Source: UBA932 sp031548545 (GTDB lineage: Bacteria; Bacteroidota; Bacteroidia; Bacteroidales; UBA932). From it: a stretch of DNA of 64,000 nt. The translations under genes were made by a program, and so were the position numbers. Positions 45,686 through 53,114 of this stretch are shown piece after piece. The notes below the pieces were generated by a model that did not search any database, was not told where the DNA came from, and worked only from the letters and a program-made list of their open reading frames with translations. The DNA is taken from contig JAVBQY010000001.1 in assembly GCA_031548545.1 (NCBI GenBank), forward strand, positions 1 through 64,000, given 5' to 3'. Numbering within the stretch: position 1 is the first letter of the stretch; the number at the start of each line of letters is the position of its first letter.

Positions 45686-47974
45686 ATGAGAGTCTTATTA
45701 TTAATTTTCGGCCTGCTGACCGGAATCGCCTGTACAAACAACCCCCGTACGCCCGGGGGCATTAACGGCACGGAGCAGCCGGAACATACCCGTAGCAATG
45801 ATGCGGCGGCGGCCCTTGAACAGGCCGGGAACACCGGCCAAGGCTTGCTATCGCTCAATGACCTGCACCACCTCAAGGTGGCCGTAGCCATAGGCACCAC
45901 CGGTGAACAACTGATGACGGAACTATACCCCGGCAATCCGCTGCAGATTTACCCCGACCTGATGGATGCCGTAACGGCATTGGAAAAAGGACTGGCCGAT
46001 GCGGCTATAGCCAGCGACATGTTCGTACAAAACATTGCCCATACCCGCAAGGACATGGCCGTATTCCCGGAACCGCTAAGGAAATATAACAATGCCGTAG
46101 CCGTCCGCAAGGGAGAAGACGCGCTACTCCGTAAAATCAACGCCGCCATTGCCGCCATGAAGGCCGACAGTACGCTGACGGCGATGGATGCACGCTGGTT
46201 CCGTCAGGACGGCAGTTATGAAACGGTCGAGATCCCGCAGGCCAACGGAGGCGAACCCCTGGTCGTAGCTATGAACGCCACCCGCCCCCCGGTGGCCTTC
46301 CATGAACAAAACGGGAAAATCATCGGCTTTGAAGCCGAACTGGCCGAACGCATAGCTTTAGCCCTGAACCGGCCGCTAAAAATTATGGATATGAGTTTCG
46401 GCGCCCTGGTGCCGGCCGTAAGCGGAGGCAAGGCAGACATCGGCATGTCGGGCATATCCGTCACCGAAGAGCGCAAAAAGGAGGTGAACTTCTCCATCCC
46501 CTACTCTTTCAAATACCAAATGGTACTATACAAGAAAGCCCCCGGCGAAAAGGCTATAACCTCGATAGAAGAACTCAAACAGGCGCGCATGGGCGCCATC
46601 ACAGGCACCTCGCACGAGCAGTGTATAAAAACACACTTCCCGGAGGCGGAATTATTATCATTCAGTCATTTTCCCGACCTGATCACCGCCCTGCTCAGCA
46701 ATAAAATAGAAGGCTATGTGGTAGACTACAGCACTGCCATCTATACCGTCACCACTCAAGATGGGCTGCGCATCCTGCCCGAACATTTTTCGGCCGGAAA
46801 GAGTTGCATAGGTTTCCGTAAAGGCAACAACGAACTCCGCCGTCAAGTCGACCGGATACTGGAAAAGTTCTGGCTGGAAGGCGTAATTAAAGACATACAT
46901 CAACGGTGGCTGCGCGAAGACGGAAAGTATGAAGAAGTAAAAATCAAGGCGGTGGAAACAGGAAAGCCGCTATTGGTGGGTGTCGACGCCACCAGCGTTC
47001 CTTTTGTTTTCCATGACAAAGACAAACGCATTATCGGCGCAGATATGGAGTTGGCCCAACGCATAGCACTGGAACTCAACCGTCCGTTAGCGCTCATCGA
47101 CCTGCCTTTCGGCAGCCTGTTAAGCGCCGTTAGCAGCGGCAAAGCGGACATGATCCTGTCCAACATCTTCGCCACCGAAGAGCGGCGTAAATCCATTGAT
47201 TTTTCCATTCCTTATTACGAAGAGAGTCAGGTAGTGATCGTAAAAAAAGCCGAGGCCCCGAAACCCGAAACCCATATACCCGGCTTTTGGGCCAAGCTGA
47301 AAGAAGGCTTTCATAAGAACCTGCTGGTGGAGGAGCGCTATACACTCATCCTTAAAGGCCTCGGCACAACACTGCTCATATCCTTCTTTGCCTTGCTGCT
47401 GGGCACCCTGCTGGGCTTTGCCGTCTGTTTCTGCAAAATGTCCGGCAACAAACTCCTGCAAGGCTTCGCCAACACCTATATCACCGTACTGCGCGGCACG
47501 CCTATGGTCGTACTGCTGATGATTGTTTTCTATGTCATATTCGCCCGGATAGACATCAATGCGGTGGTGGTAGCCGTCATTGCATTCGGACTCAACAGCG
47601 GAGCCTATATCGCCGAAATTATCCGTACGGGGATTATGGCCGTAGACCATGGGCAAACGGAGGCGGGGCTGGCTATGGGTTTCAGAAGAACACAGGTGTT
47701 TTTGCTGATCACCCTGCCCCAGACCATCAAAAACGCCTTACCGGTCTACCAGAGTGAAATCATCTCACTGATTAAAGGAACGGCTATCGTAGGCTACATC
47801 GCCATACAGGACCTCACCAAGGCGGGAGACATTATCCGCAGCCGCACCTACGACGCGTTCTTCCCGCTCATCATGGTGGCCTTAATCTACCTCGGGGTAA
47901 CCACCCTGCTCATCTGGTTGTTTTCATTATCTACTAAAAAGACTGTTATCAAAAAAGGAGGCCGGAAATCATGA
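45686..47974 (+). CDS. Amino-acid ABC transporter: binding-domain mosaic fused to permease
   Basis: A 762-residue lipoprotein-permease. After a lipobox (GIAC, Cys16) come: (a) 58-175, like the middle and end of a SBP_bac_3 binding protein; (b) 185-410, a complete SBP_bac_3 domain; (c) 425-522, only the first lobe of another; and (d) 550-750, a GlnP-type permease with about five helices and the EAA-like loop EAGLAMGFRRTQVFLLITLP. The joins repeat at a 237-residue period (WFRQDGSYE near 171, WLREDGKYE near 408). So (a) and (c) could together form one binding domain around (b). Probable substrates are polar amino acids. It overlaps the ATPase gene by four bases. Confidence 0.88.
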   Translation: MRVLLLIFGLLTGIACTNNPRTPGGINGTEQPEHTRSNDAAAALEQAGNTGQGLLSLNDLHHLKVAVAIGTTGEQLMTELYPGNPLQIYPDLMDAVTALEKGLADAAIASDMFVQNIAHTRKDMAVFPEPLRKYNNAVAVRKGEDALLRKINAAIAAMKADSTLTAMDARWFRQDGSYETVEIPQANGGEPLVVAMNATRPPVAFHEQNGKIIGFEAELAERIALALNRPLKIMDMSFGALVPAVSGGKADIGMSGISVTEERKKEVNFSIPYSFKYQMVLYKKAPGEKAITSIEELKQARMGAITGTSHEQCIKTHFPEAELLSFSHFPDLITALLSNKIEGYVVDYSTAIYTVTTQDGLRILPEHFSAGKSCIGFRKGNNELRRQVDRILEKFWLEGVIKDIHQRWLREDGKYEEVKIKAVETGKPLLVGVDATSVPFVFHDKDKRIIGADMELAQRIALELNRPLALIDLPFGSLLSAVSSGKADMILSNIFATEERRKSIDFSIPYYEESQVVIVKKAEAPKPETHIPGFWAKLKEGFHKNLLVEERYTLILKGLGTTLLISFFALLLGTLLGFAVCFCKMSGNKLLQGFANTYITVLRGTPMVVLLMIVFYVIFARIDINAVVVAVIAFGLNSGAYIAEIIRTGIMAVDHGQTEAGLAMGFRRTQVFLLITLPQTIKNALPVYQSEIISLIKGTAIVGYIAIQDLTKAGDIIRSRTYDAFFPLIMVALIYLGVTTLLIWLFSLSTKKTVIKKGGRKS

Positions 47975-49080
47975 TCAGCGTACAAAATTTAACGAAGAAC
48001 TTCGGCGAACTGTCTATCCTCAAAGGTATCAATACAACAATCCGGCAAGGTGAAGTGGTGGCCATTATCGGCCCTTCCGGCACGGGTAAGAGCACCTTCC
48101 TCCGCTGCCTCAACCTCCTGGAACGCCCCAGCGGCGGCAGTATCAGTATTGACGGGGAAAATATCCTCGACAAAAAAGCCGATGTGCCGAAAATCCGCCG
48201 GAAGATGGGCATGGTCTTCCAGTCATTCAACCTCTTCGCCCACCTCAACGTACTGGACAACCTGACCCTGGCGCCGATGAAGCTCAACGGACTCTCTAAG
48301 CAAGCCGCCGAAGAAAAGGCCCTGGAGCTCCTGAAACGCGTAGGCCTGAAAGACAAGGCCCAGGCCTGGCCGCACGAGTTGAGCGGCGGACAGAAGCAGC
48401 GCGTGGCCATAGCCCGTTGCCTGGCCATGGATCCGGAAATCATACTCTTTGACGAACCCACCTCCGCCCTCGACCCCACGATGGTGAGCGAAGTGCTGTC
48501 CGTGATCCGGCGCCTGGCAGCCGATGGCATGACGATGGCTATTGTAACGCACGAGATGGACTTTGCCCGCGATGTAGCCACCCGCATCTTTTATATGGAC
48601 GAGGGGATCATCTATGAAGAAGGCCCTCCGGCACAGCTCTTCGGCCGGCCGCAGCGCGAGAAGACCCGCGCCTTCATTAACCGCATCAAGGCCCTTAATT
48701 ACGACATCAACACCCCCGACTTTGATATTTACGCCCTGAATGCCGAACTGGAGGCTTTCTGCATCCGGCACTACCTCTCGGGCAAGCTGTCACGCAACCT
48801 GCAACTGCTGTCGGAAGAGGTGATCTCCGGCCTGTTCAAAACCAGCCTGGCCCCGCTAAGCGCCCCGCAGCTGCAACTCACCGTCAACTTCGCCGAAAAG
48901 ACCGGCACTGTTGAATTGATACTACTTTACAATGGGGCGGAATTTGACTTCTTCGGCGATCTCGCGGCCGAAGCCGGCATTGACGAACTCAGCGTGGTGC
49001 TTGCCCGCGGACTGACGGAAAGCATACACTATACCTACACCGCCGGAGGGAACAAGCTTACACTGGTGGTGAGAGGGTAG
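47971..49080 (+). CDS. Amino-acid ABC transporter ATPase with degenerate GHKL-like C-terminus
   Basis: Residues 1-240 are a GlnQ/HisP-type ATPase: Walker A GPSGTGKST (34-42), Q-loop FQSFN, signature LSGGQKQR (137-144), Walker B IILFDEPTSALD and the switch THE. Residues 241-369 are an extension absent from ordinary GlnQ. It lines up with the GHKL protein at 45185-45595: LSEEVISGLF with LEEVVSNVI, LLYNGAEFDF with VEDKGPAFDP, and ELSVVLARGLTESIHYTY with GLGIFMVKQMMDTVTYQR. The N-box Asn, the G1 Asp and the G2 glycines are lost, so it probably does not bind ATP and may serve as a docking domain. The homology is my reading. Confidence 0.87.
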   Translation: MISVQNLTKNFGELSILKGINTTIRQGEVVAIIGPSGTGKSTFLRCLNLLERPSGGSISIDGENILDKKADVPKIRRKMGMVFQSFNLFAHLNVLDNLTLAPMKLNGLSKQAAEEKALELLKRVGLKDKAQAWPHELSGGQKQRVAIARCLAMDPEIILFDEPTSALDPTMVSEVLSVIRRLAADGMTMAIVTHEMDFARDVATRIFYMDEGIIYEEGPPAQLFGRPQREKTRAFINRIKALNYDINTPDFDIYALNAELEAFCIRHYLSGKLSRNLQLLSEEVISGLFKTSLAPLSAPQLQLTVNFAEKTGTVELILLYNGAEFDFFGDLAAEAGIDELSVVLARGLTESIHYTYTAGGNKLTLVVRG

Positions 49081-49336
49081 AGCGTTCCTTGTTCAGCAGG
49101 CTCCTCATTTGTTGCGCTGCGGAAGGGTTGTTGTTGTTTGGCTATGTATTGCGGTAGGCGTATGCCCTCATGAAAAGCATCAAAACTTTAGTTGGGATTG
49201 ATTTTTTGTTTACTGAATATCCCTGCTTTTGTCCCGTGATATGGTGGGCAGGTAAACGCCGCACTACCGGTTTTGGGAACATGACTACATTTTAGAGGAA
49301 TGCGAAAAGTCTACACTAAAGTTATAGGCCGTAGCA

Positions 49337-49403
49337 GCCCGCAACCTTTGGGTTGCGCGGGCAGGCTTGCGCCGGCGGCGGTGATTTCCGCACCGGCCTG
49401 CCG
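49337..49403. other. GC-rich hairpin cluster
   Basis: Between the ABC ATPase and the FISUMP gene (49081-49452, no gene seen) two strong inverted repeats occur. GCCCGCAACC pairs with GGTTGCGCGGGC at 49337-49362, and GGCAGG (49360-49365) with CCTGCC near 49398-49403 around an inner GCCGG/CCGGC. No T run follows on either strand. The two transcripts converge here, so it may slow polymerase, or it may be a remnant of a palindromic repeat. Confidence 0.5.
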
Positions 49404-49452
49404 CATAGGAGCAACAAGCCGGTAAACGAAAACACTAAGATAGGCAGCGTTT

Positions 49453-52365
49453 CTATTTGACGCACCTGGCCGAGAAGCCGTACGCCTTATCGTAGCTGTA
49501 CTCCGCACTGCTATTGTTACTATGAAAGTTCATGCTGTAGCCGCTCGTGCTATTGTACTGCTCAGATGACCAATAGTAGCCGTAGCCACCCTGATCGCTG
49601 AGCGAACCATCGCTTTTGGAGCGTTCGCCGAGAGCAGGCAAAAATATGCAATCGCTTGGGGTCGGGAGTGAACAAGAACTGGCACCGGATCCATAGAACC
49701 GCCCGGCCAGCGCGTTTCCTTTGGCGGCGACTGCACCCCAAACACTACCGGCATCATTCAAGGCCTGGAACTCCGCCAGTGTCGGCAAACGCCAGCCCTC
49801 AGGGCAGGGAAATCCGTTGCTCCAACTTGAAGCGGTGCTCGTAGCGGAAGTCCAAGCAGCTTGCGCCCCAAGCGCTATTGCCGACCAAGCCTTTGACGGC
49901 TTATTCCACTGTACAAAGGGCGTATAGGTATCCGGCTTTGCAGCAAAGACCCATTGGCCACCCGTGCCGGAGACGGTGGTATAGGTAGAGTTACAGCCCG
50001 CCCAGGTGGTGGTGCCTATGGTAAGGGTTTTGTAAGAACAATTGCTATCGGTAGGTCCGTCACAGTACTTGGCCGTGATAGTTGCAGGCGTAGAATAAGC
50101 GCTGGTACAACCGGTGGTTGTTTGTGTGACCTGCGCCCTGTAATAGGCCGTTAGCGTAGACGCCCCGGGTGAATAGGTGTTGGTAGTGCCGGACACGTTA
50201 CTCCAGCTCGACCCATTGGTAGAGCGCTGCCAGGCGTATGCGCTGACCGTTCCGTTGCCGCCGGCGGGGGTAGCCGTCAGGGCGGCTGGGCTGTCATTGA
50301 AACACACCGTTTGCGAACTGGCTGCGATGCTAATGGTGGGATCTGCCACTACGGTCATCGTCCAGCTGCCGGTGGAGAGGGTCGCTGTAGTGTTGCACAG
50401 TCCGTCTTTGGCTTTGCGCGTATATACCACGGTAGCAGCGGTGGTGGCATCGGTCGGCGGCGGGGTGTAAGTCGTCGCCGTGGCGCCGGCTATCACTGTA
50501 CCGTTCTTGTACCATGAATAAGTGAACACCCCATTCCCACCGGAGGCTGCCGTAGCATTGCTGATGATAGTGGGGGTACCGCCGGCACAGAGGCTCTGCC
50601 CGGTGGTGGCAATAGCCCCCGGGGTAAACTGCGGCCGTACGGTGATAGTCGCCGACGTAGAATAAGCGCTGACGCAACCTGTGGTTGTTTGTGTTACCAT
50701 GGCCCTGTAATAGGCGGTTAGCGTAGAGGCTCCGGGAGCATAGGTGTTGGTAGATCCGAACACACTGCTCCAACTCGACCCGTCGGTAGAGCGCTGCCAG
50801 GCGTAAACCTGCGGCGTACCATGTCCACCTGCGGGAGTAGCCGTCAGGGTGGCGGCGACTTCATTGAAACACAACGCTCGCGCAATGGGTACGAGGCTAA
50901 TGGTGGGTTCTGCCACTACGGTCAGTGTCCAGCTACCGGAGGAGAGGGTATCTGTAGTGTTGCACAGTCCGTCTTTGGCTTTGCGCGTATATACCACGGT
51001 AGCAGCGGTGGTGGCATCGGTCGGCGGCGGGGTGTAAGTCGTCGCCGTGGCGCCGGCTATCACTGTACCGTTCTTGTACCAAGAATAAGTGATCACCCCA
51101 TTCCCACCGGAGGCTGCCGTAGCGTTGCTGATGATAGTGGGGGTACCGCCGGCGCAGAGGGTCTGCCCGGTGGTGGCAATAGCGCCGGGGGTAAACTGCG
51201 GCTGTACGGTAATAGTTGCAGGCGTAGAATAAGCGCTGGTACAACCGGTGGTTGCTTGTGTGACCTGCGCCCTGTAATAGGCCGTTAGCGTAGACGCCCC
51301 GGGAGCATACGTGTTGGTAGATCCGGACACACTGTTCCAGCTCGACCCGTCGGTAGAACGCTCCCAGGCGTAGACCTGCGGCGAGCCATGGCCGCCGGAG
51401 GGGGTAGCCGTCAGGGCGGTGGGGCTGTCATTGAAACAAAGCGTTTGTGAAACAGATACACTAACTGTAGGCAGGGCGTTCACCGTAGCTGCCACGGCAG
51501 TACGTAAAGCAGAGGTGCAAGCTGTCCCGGTATTGCGTGCCTGGGCGTAATAAGTAGTGCTGGTTGCCACAGAGGGATTGTAAGCCATGTTACCGGAAAG
51601 CAGTAAGGTTCCGCCCGTAGCGGCGCTGTACCAGTCAATGGTAGCCCCTGCAGAGGCCGTAGCCGAAAGGGTGACCACTCCGCTGCCGCAACGCAGGGCG
51701 CCGCTACTGCCGGTCACCGTGGGCCGGGAGGCTCCGCAATCCACCAGTCCGCTATTGCCTGTAAGGTCGGTATACTCATTCACCCTGTAGCCCGCAGGCA
51801 GGGTCCAGGAAGCGGCAGAAGAAGGAAAGGTCATTGTTGTGCCGGAGTCATTGATCAGGCTGCCGCAGAAAGGTGCTGTCCCCACCAGGGCTACGGTATT
51901 ATCGCCGCCGTCCACGCCATAGGTGGCTAAGGGCGGATAGTCCAGGGCGTAGACACAGGGCTTCGAAATCGTCACCCCGGCCTGCGGGGTCACCCGCACG
52001 GTCAGTGTAGCGGCAGTGCCCAAGGCCCGTGCCTGCCCGTCTACAAAGAAACCTGTGGTATTGCCCGGCACTGTGCGCACCTTGGCTAAAGACCAAGTGG
52101 AAGAGACTGCGGTTAACGTGGCCGATGTTACCGGCAAACGCCGCAGTCCTCCACTGGCAGGATCCTTATAATCTATCAGTACCCAGACGGAATCCGACCA
52201 GGGCGTTACGCGCCCTCCATCCGGCCCCCAGGCAATATCGAAACTCAAGGTATTGTCTCCATAAACGGTCAGTTGACCCACGGTCACCGGCTGCGCCGCC
52301 ACCGGCCCGGATAACAACATCAACTCAACAAATAAGCAACTAAGCAATAAACAGATCTTCTTCAT
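49453..52365 (-). CDS. Secreted repeat protein with Ig-like units and C-terminal FISUMP domain
   Basis: A 970-residue exported protein with a signal peptide (about 1-24, VAAQ). It has an N-terminal beta region (25-215), one Ig-like unit (about 216-299), two nearly identical 189-residue units (300-488 and 489-677), a partial third (678-763), and a C-terminal Fibrobacter succinogenes major paralogous (FISUMP) domain (about 776-970) with CPEGWRLPT and YYWSSEQY. Thr/Ser/Gly-rich units suggest a surface adhesin or structural protein. No type IX sorting domain is evident at the end. Composition differs from the neighbours. The structured RNA copy 2 and a large hairpin lie upstream on the same strand. 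Confidence 0.85.
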   Translation of the reverse strand: MKKICLLLSCLFVELMLLSGPVAAQPVTVGQLTVYGDNTLSFDIAWGPDGGRVTPWSDSVWVLIDYKDPASGGLRRLPVTSATLTAVSSTWSLAKVRTVPGNTTGFFVDGQARALGTAATLTVRVTPQAGVTISKPCVYALDYPPLATYGVDGGDNTVALVGTAPFCGSLINDSGTTMTFPSSAASWTLPAGYRVNEYTDLTGNSGLVDCGASRPTVTGSSGALRCGSGVVTLSATASAGATIDWYSAATGGTLLLSGNMAYNPSVATSTTYYAQARNTGTACTSALRTAVAATVNALPTVSVSVSQTLCFNDSPTALTATPSGGHGSPQVYAWERSTDGSSWNSVSGSTNTYAPGASTLTAYYRAQVTQATTGCTSAYSTPATITVQPQFTPGAIATTGQTLCAGGTPTIISNATAASGGNGVITYSWYKNGTVIAGATATTYTPPPTDATTAATVVYTRKAKDGLCNTTDTLSSGSWTLTVVAEPTISLVPIARALCFNEVAATLTATPAGGHGTPQVYAWQRSTDGSSWSSVFGSTNTYAPGASTLTAYYRAMVTQTTTGCVSAYSTSATITVRPQFTPGAIATTGQSLCAGGTPTIISNATAASGGNGVFTYSWYKNGTVIAGATATTYTPPPTDATTAATVVYTRKAKDGLCNTTATLSTGSWTMTVVADPTISIAASSQTVCFNDSPAALTATPAGGNGTVSAYAWQRSTNGSSWSNVSGTTNTYSPGASTLTAYYRAQVTQTTTGCTSAYSTPATITAKYCDGPTDSNCSYKTLTIGTTTWAGCNSTYTTVSGTGGQWVFAAKPDTYTPFVQWNKPSKAWSAIALGAQAAWTSATSTASSWSNGFPCPEGWRLPTLAEFQALNDAGSVWGAVAAKGNALAGRFYGSGASSCSLPTPSDCIFLPALGERSKSDGSLSDQGGYGYYWSSEQYNSTSGYSMNFHSNNSSAEYSYDKAYGFSARCVK
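50077..51468 (-). repeat. Intragenic 567-bp tandem repeats (2.45 units)
   Basis: Units 51468-50902, 50901-50335 and 50334-50077 (partial) within the FISUMP gene. The block around 50391-50580 differs from 50958-51147 by only a few bases, far more similar at DNA level than protein selection would need, which points to recent duplication or gene conversion. Confidence 0.88.
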
Positions 52366-52412
52366 GTTATTAAAAGTGATTAAGAGACTAAGAAAGTAAG
52401 TGACTAAGAGAA
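52366..52412. repeat. GACTAAGA-type short repeats upstream of the FISUMP gene
   Basis: Plus strand shows AAGTGATTAAGAGACTAAG, then AAAGTAAGTGACTAAGAGA, the same low-complexity spacer type as at 15221-15258 and 42600-42620. It occupies the leader of the FISUMP gene. Confidence 0.6.
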
Positions 52413-52453
52413 CAACAAGCTCCGGCCTTTTGCAGCCGGGATCGGCCTACGGG

Positions 52454-52563
52454 AACCGGCGTGAAGAAAACCGGAAGTGAGGGCGTTAAGAAACAAGGGT
52501 TGTTTGAACGGCGTAGCCGTGAGTTCCCTTGTTTTAGCCTGAACGCACGGTTTTCCGCCGGTT
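52454..52563. repeat. 110-bp nested palindrome
   Basis: Five stems nest around one centre: AACCGGC/GCCGGTT (52454-52460 with 52557-52563), GAAAACCG/CGGTTTTC (52466-52473 with 52548-52555), GCGTT/AACGC (52483-52487 with 52542-52546), AAACAAGGG/CCCTTGTTT (52491-52499 with 52526-52534) and ACGGC/GCCGT (52508-52512 with 52516-52520). The minus-strand frame across it (52404-52748) resembles hypothetical proteins I associate with repeats in other Bacteroidota, and I take it as non-coding. It lies between structured RNA copy 2 and the FISUMP gene. Confidence 0.75.
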
Positions 52564-52709
52564 ATCGTCAGCCTTGATTTTTTTGTTTCTTTTTGGGTCA
52601 AGCCAAAAAGAAAAAGAGAAAATAAGGAGCCGCCCTCGTGATATAACAATAGTAACAAGACGTGTATGAGAGTGTGAGAGACAAAGCAGCTCCTTAAGCA
52701 ACAGACAAT

Positions 52710-53047
52710 AAAAACCCCTGCCGCAAAATAATTTTGCAGCAATAGCATTTACTCTTTAAATGGTTGAATATTTAAATGGTACTTATAGCGCAGGCCTTTT
52801 ATAGCTTATTCCATACGAGAGGCCCTGAGAAGCCCAAGAAACGAAATACGCCAGGCCCACACCATTTTTAACGATCTGCGATTGAAGATCAACTCCAACG
52901 TCTAAAAGACGCATAAAAAAGGGGGTGAGCGCCGGCTTTATCTCTTGTTTCTTACAGAAATTTCTCAGGTTTCTCTTATCAGATCAAAAGCCAACGCCAA
53001 TTATCACTTACGTGATACAATTAGGGTAGAAGTAAAGAACGTCTTAT
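52710..53047 (-). ncRNA. Putative structured RNA, copy 2
   Basis: Same architecture as copy 1: -7 box TAAATTTG (53061-53054), GNRA hairpin UAUCAC-GUAA-GUGAUA (53017-53002), CGUC/GACG hairpin (52911-52899), a GGGC/GCCU hairpin (52835-52820) enclosed by the 9-bp stem 52862-52854 with 52796-52788, and a terminator stem (52741-52719) followed by GGGG and TTTTT to 52710. Relative to copy 1 the changes are compensatory or neutral: a loop GCAA to GUAA, a UA pair to GC, a UA pair to CG, and GC or AU pairs to GU. Predicted length is nearly the same as copy 1. It could be a free RNA or a terminated leader of the FISUMP gene. Confidence 0.6.
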
Positions 53048-53053
53048 TAGATG

Positions 53054-53061
53054 CAAATTTA
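53054..53061 (-). promoter_or_regulatory. -7 box of structured RNA copy 2
   Basis: TAAATTTG on the minus strand, identical to copy 1, at the edge of the conserved block; 53 bases downstream of the PP2C stop. Confidence 0.5.
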
Positions 53062-53114
53062 CAAACAAAAAGGCTCTCCCGCGCTAACTCCGGTGTTAAA
53101 AAGTATAAATCGTC

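Larger units (their letters stand above)
52645..53061 (-). repeat. Dispersed repeat, copy 2
   Basis: Second copy of the element at 27-443, in the same orientation. Long identical blocks flank more divergent internal parts. Similarity ends at the -7 box (53054-53061). The 749 bases from 52366 to 53114 contain no credible protein gene; they hold this element, the 110-bp palindrome and a short repeat spacer. Confidence 0.85.

Noticed and set aside
50149..51288. Plus-strand reading frames within the surface-protein repeats
   Set aside because: They are antisense shadows of the repeat units: the same frames recur in each unit and have no homology or start signals.
50077..51468. Regular repeats as a CRISPR array
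   Set aside because: Units are 567 bp, in frame, and part of a protein gene; there are no short repeats with unique spacers and no cas genes.
52404..52748. 114-residue minus-strand reading frame
   Set aside because: It runs across the terminator stem of the structured RNA and the 110-bp palindrome; the DNA structure explains the sequence better than a protein does.
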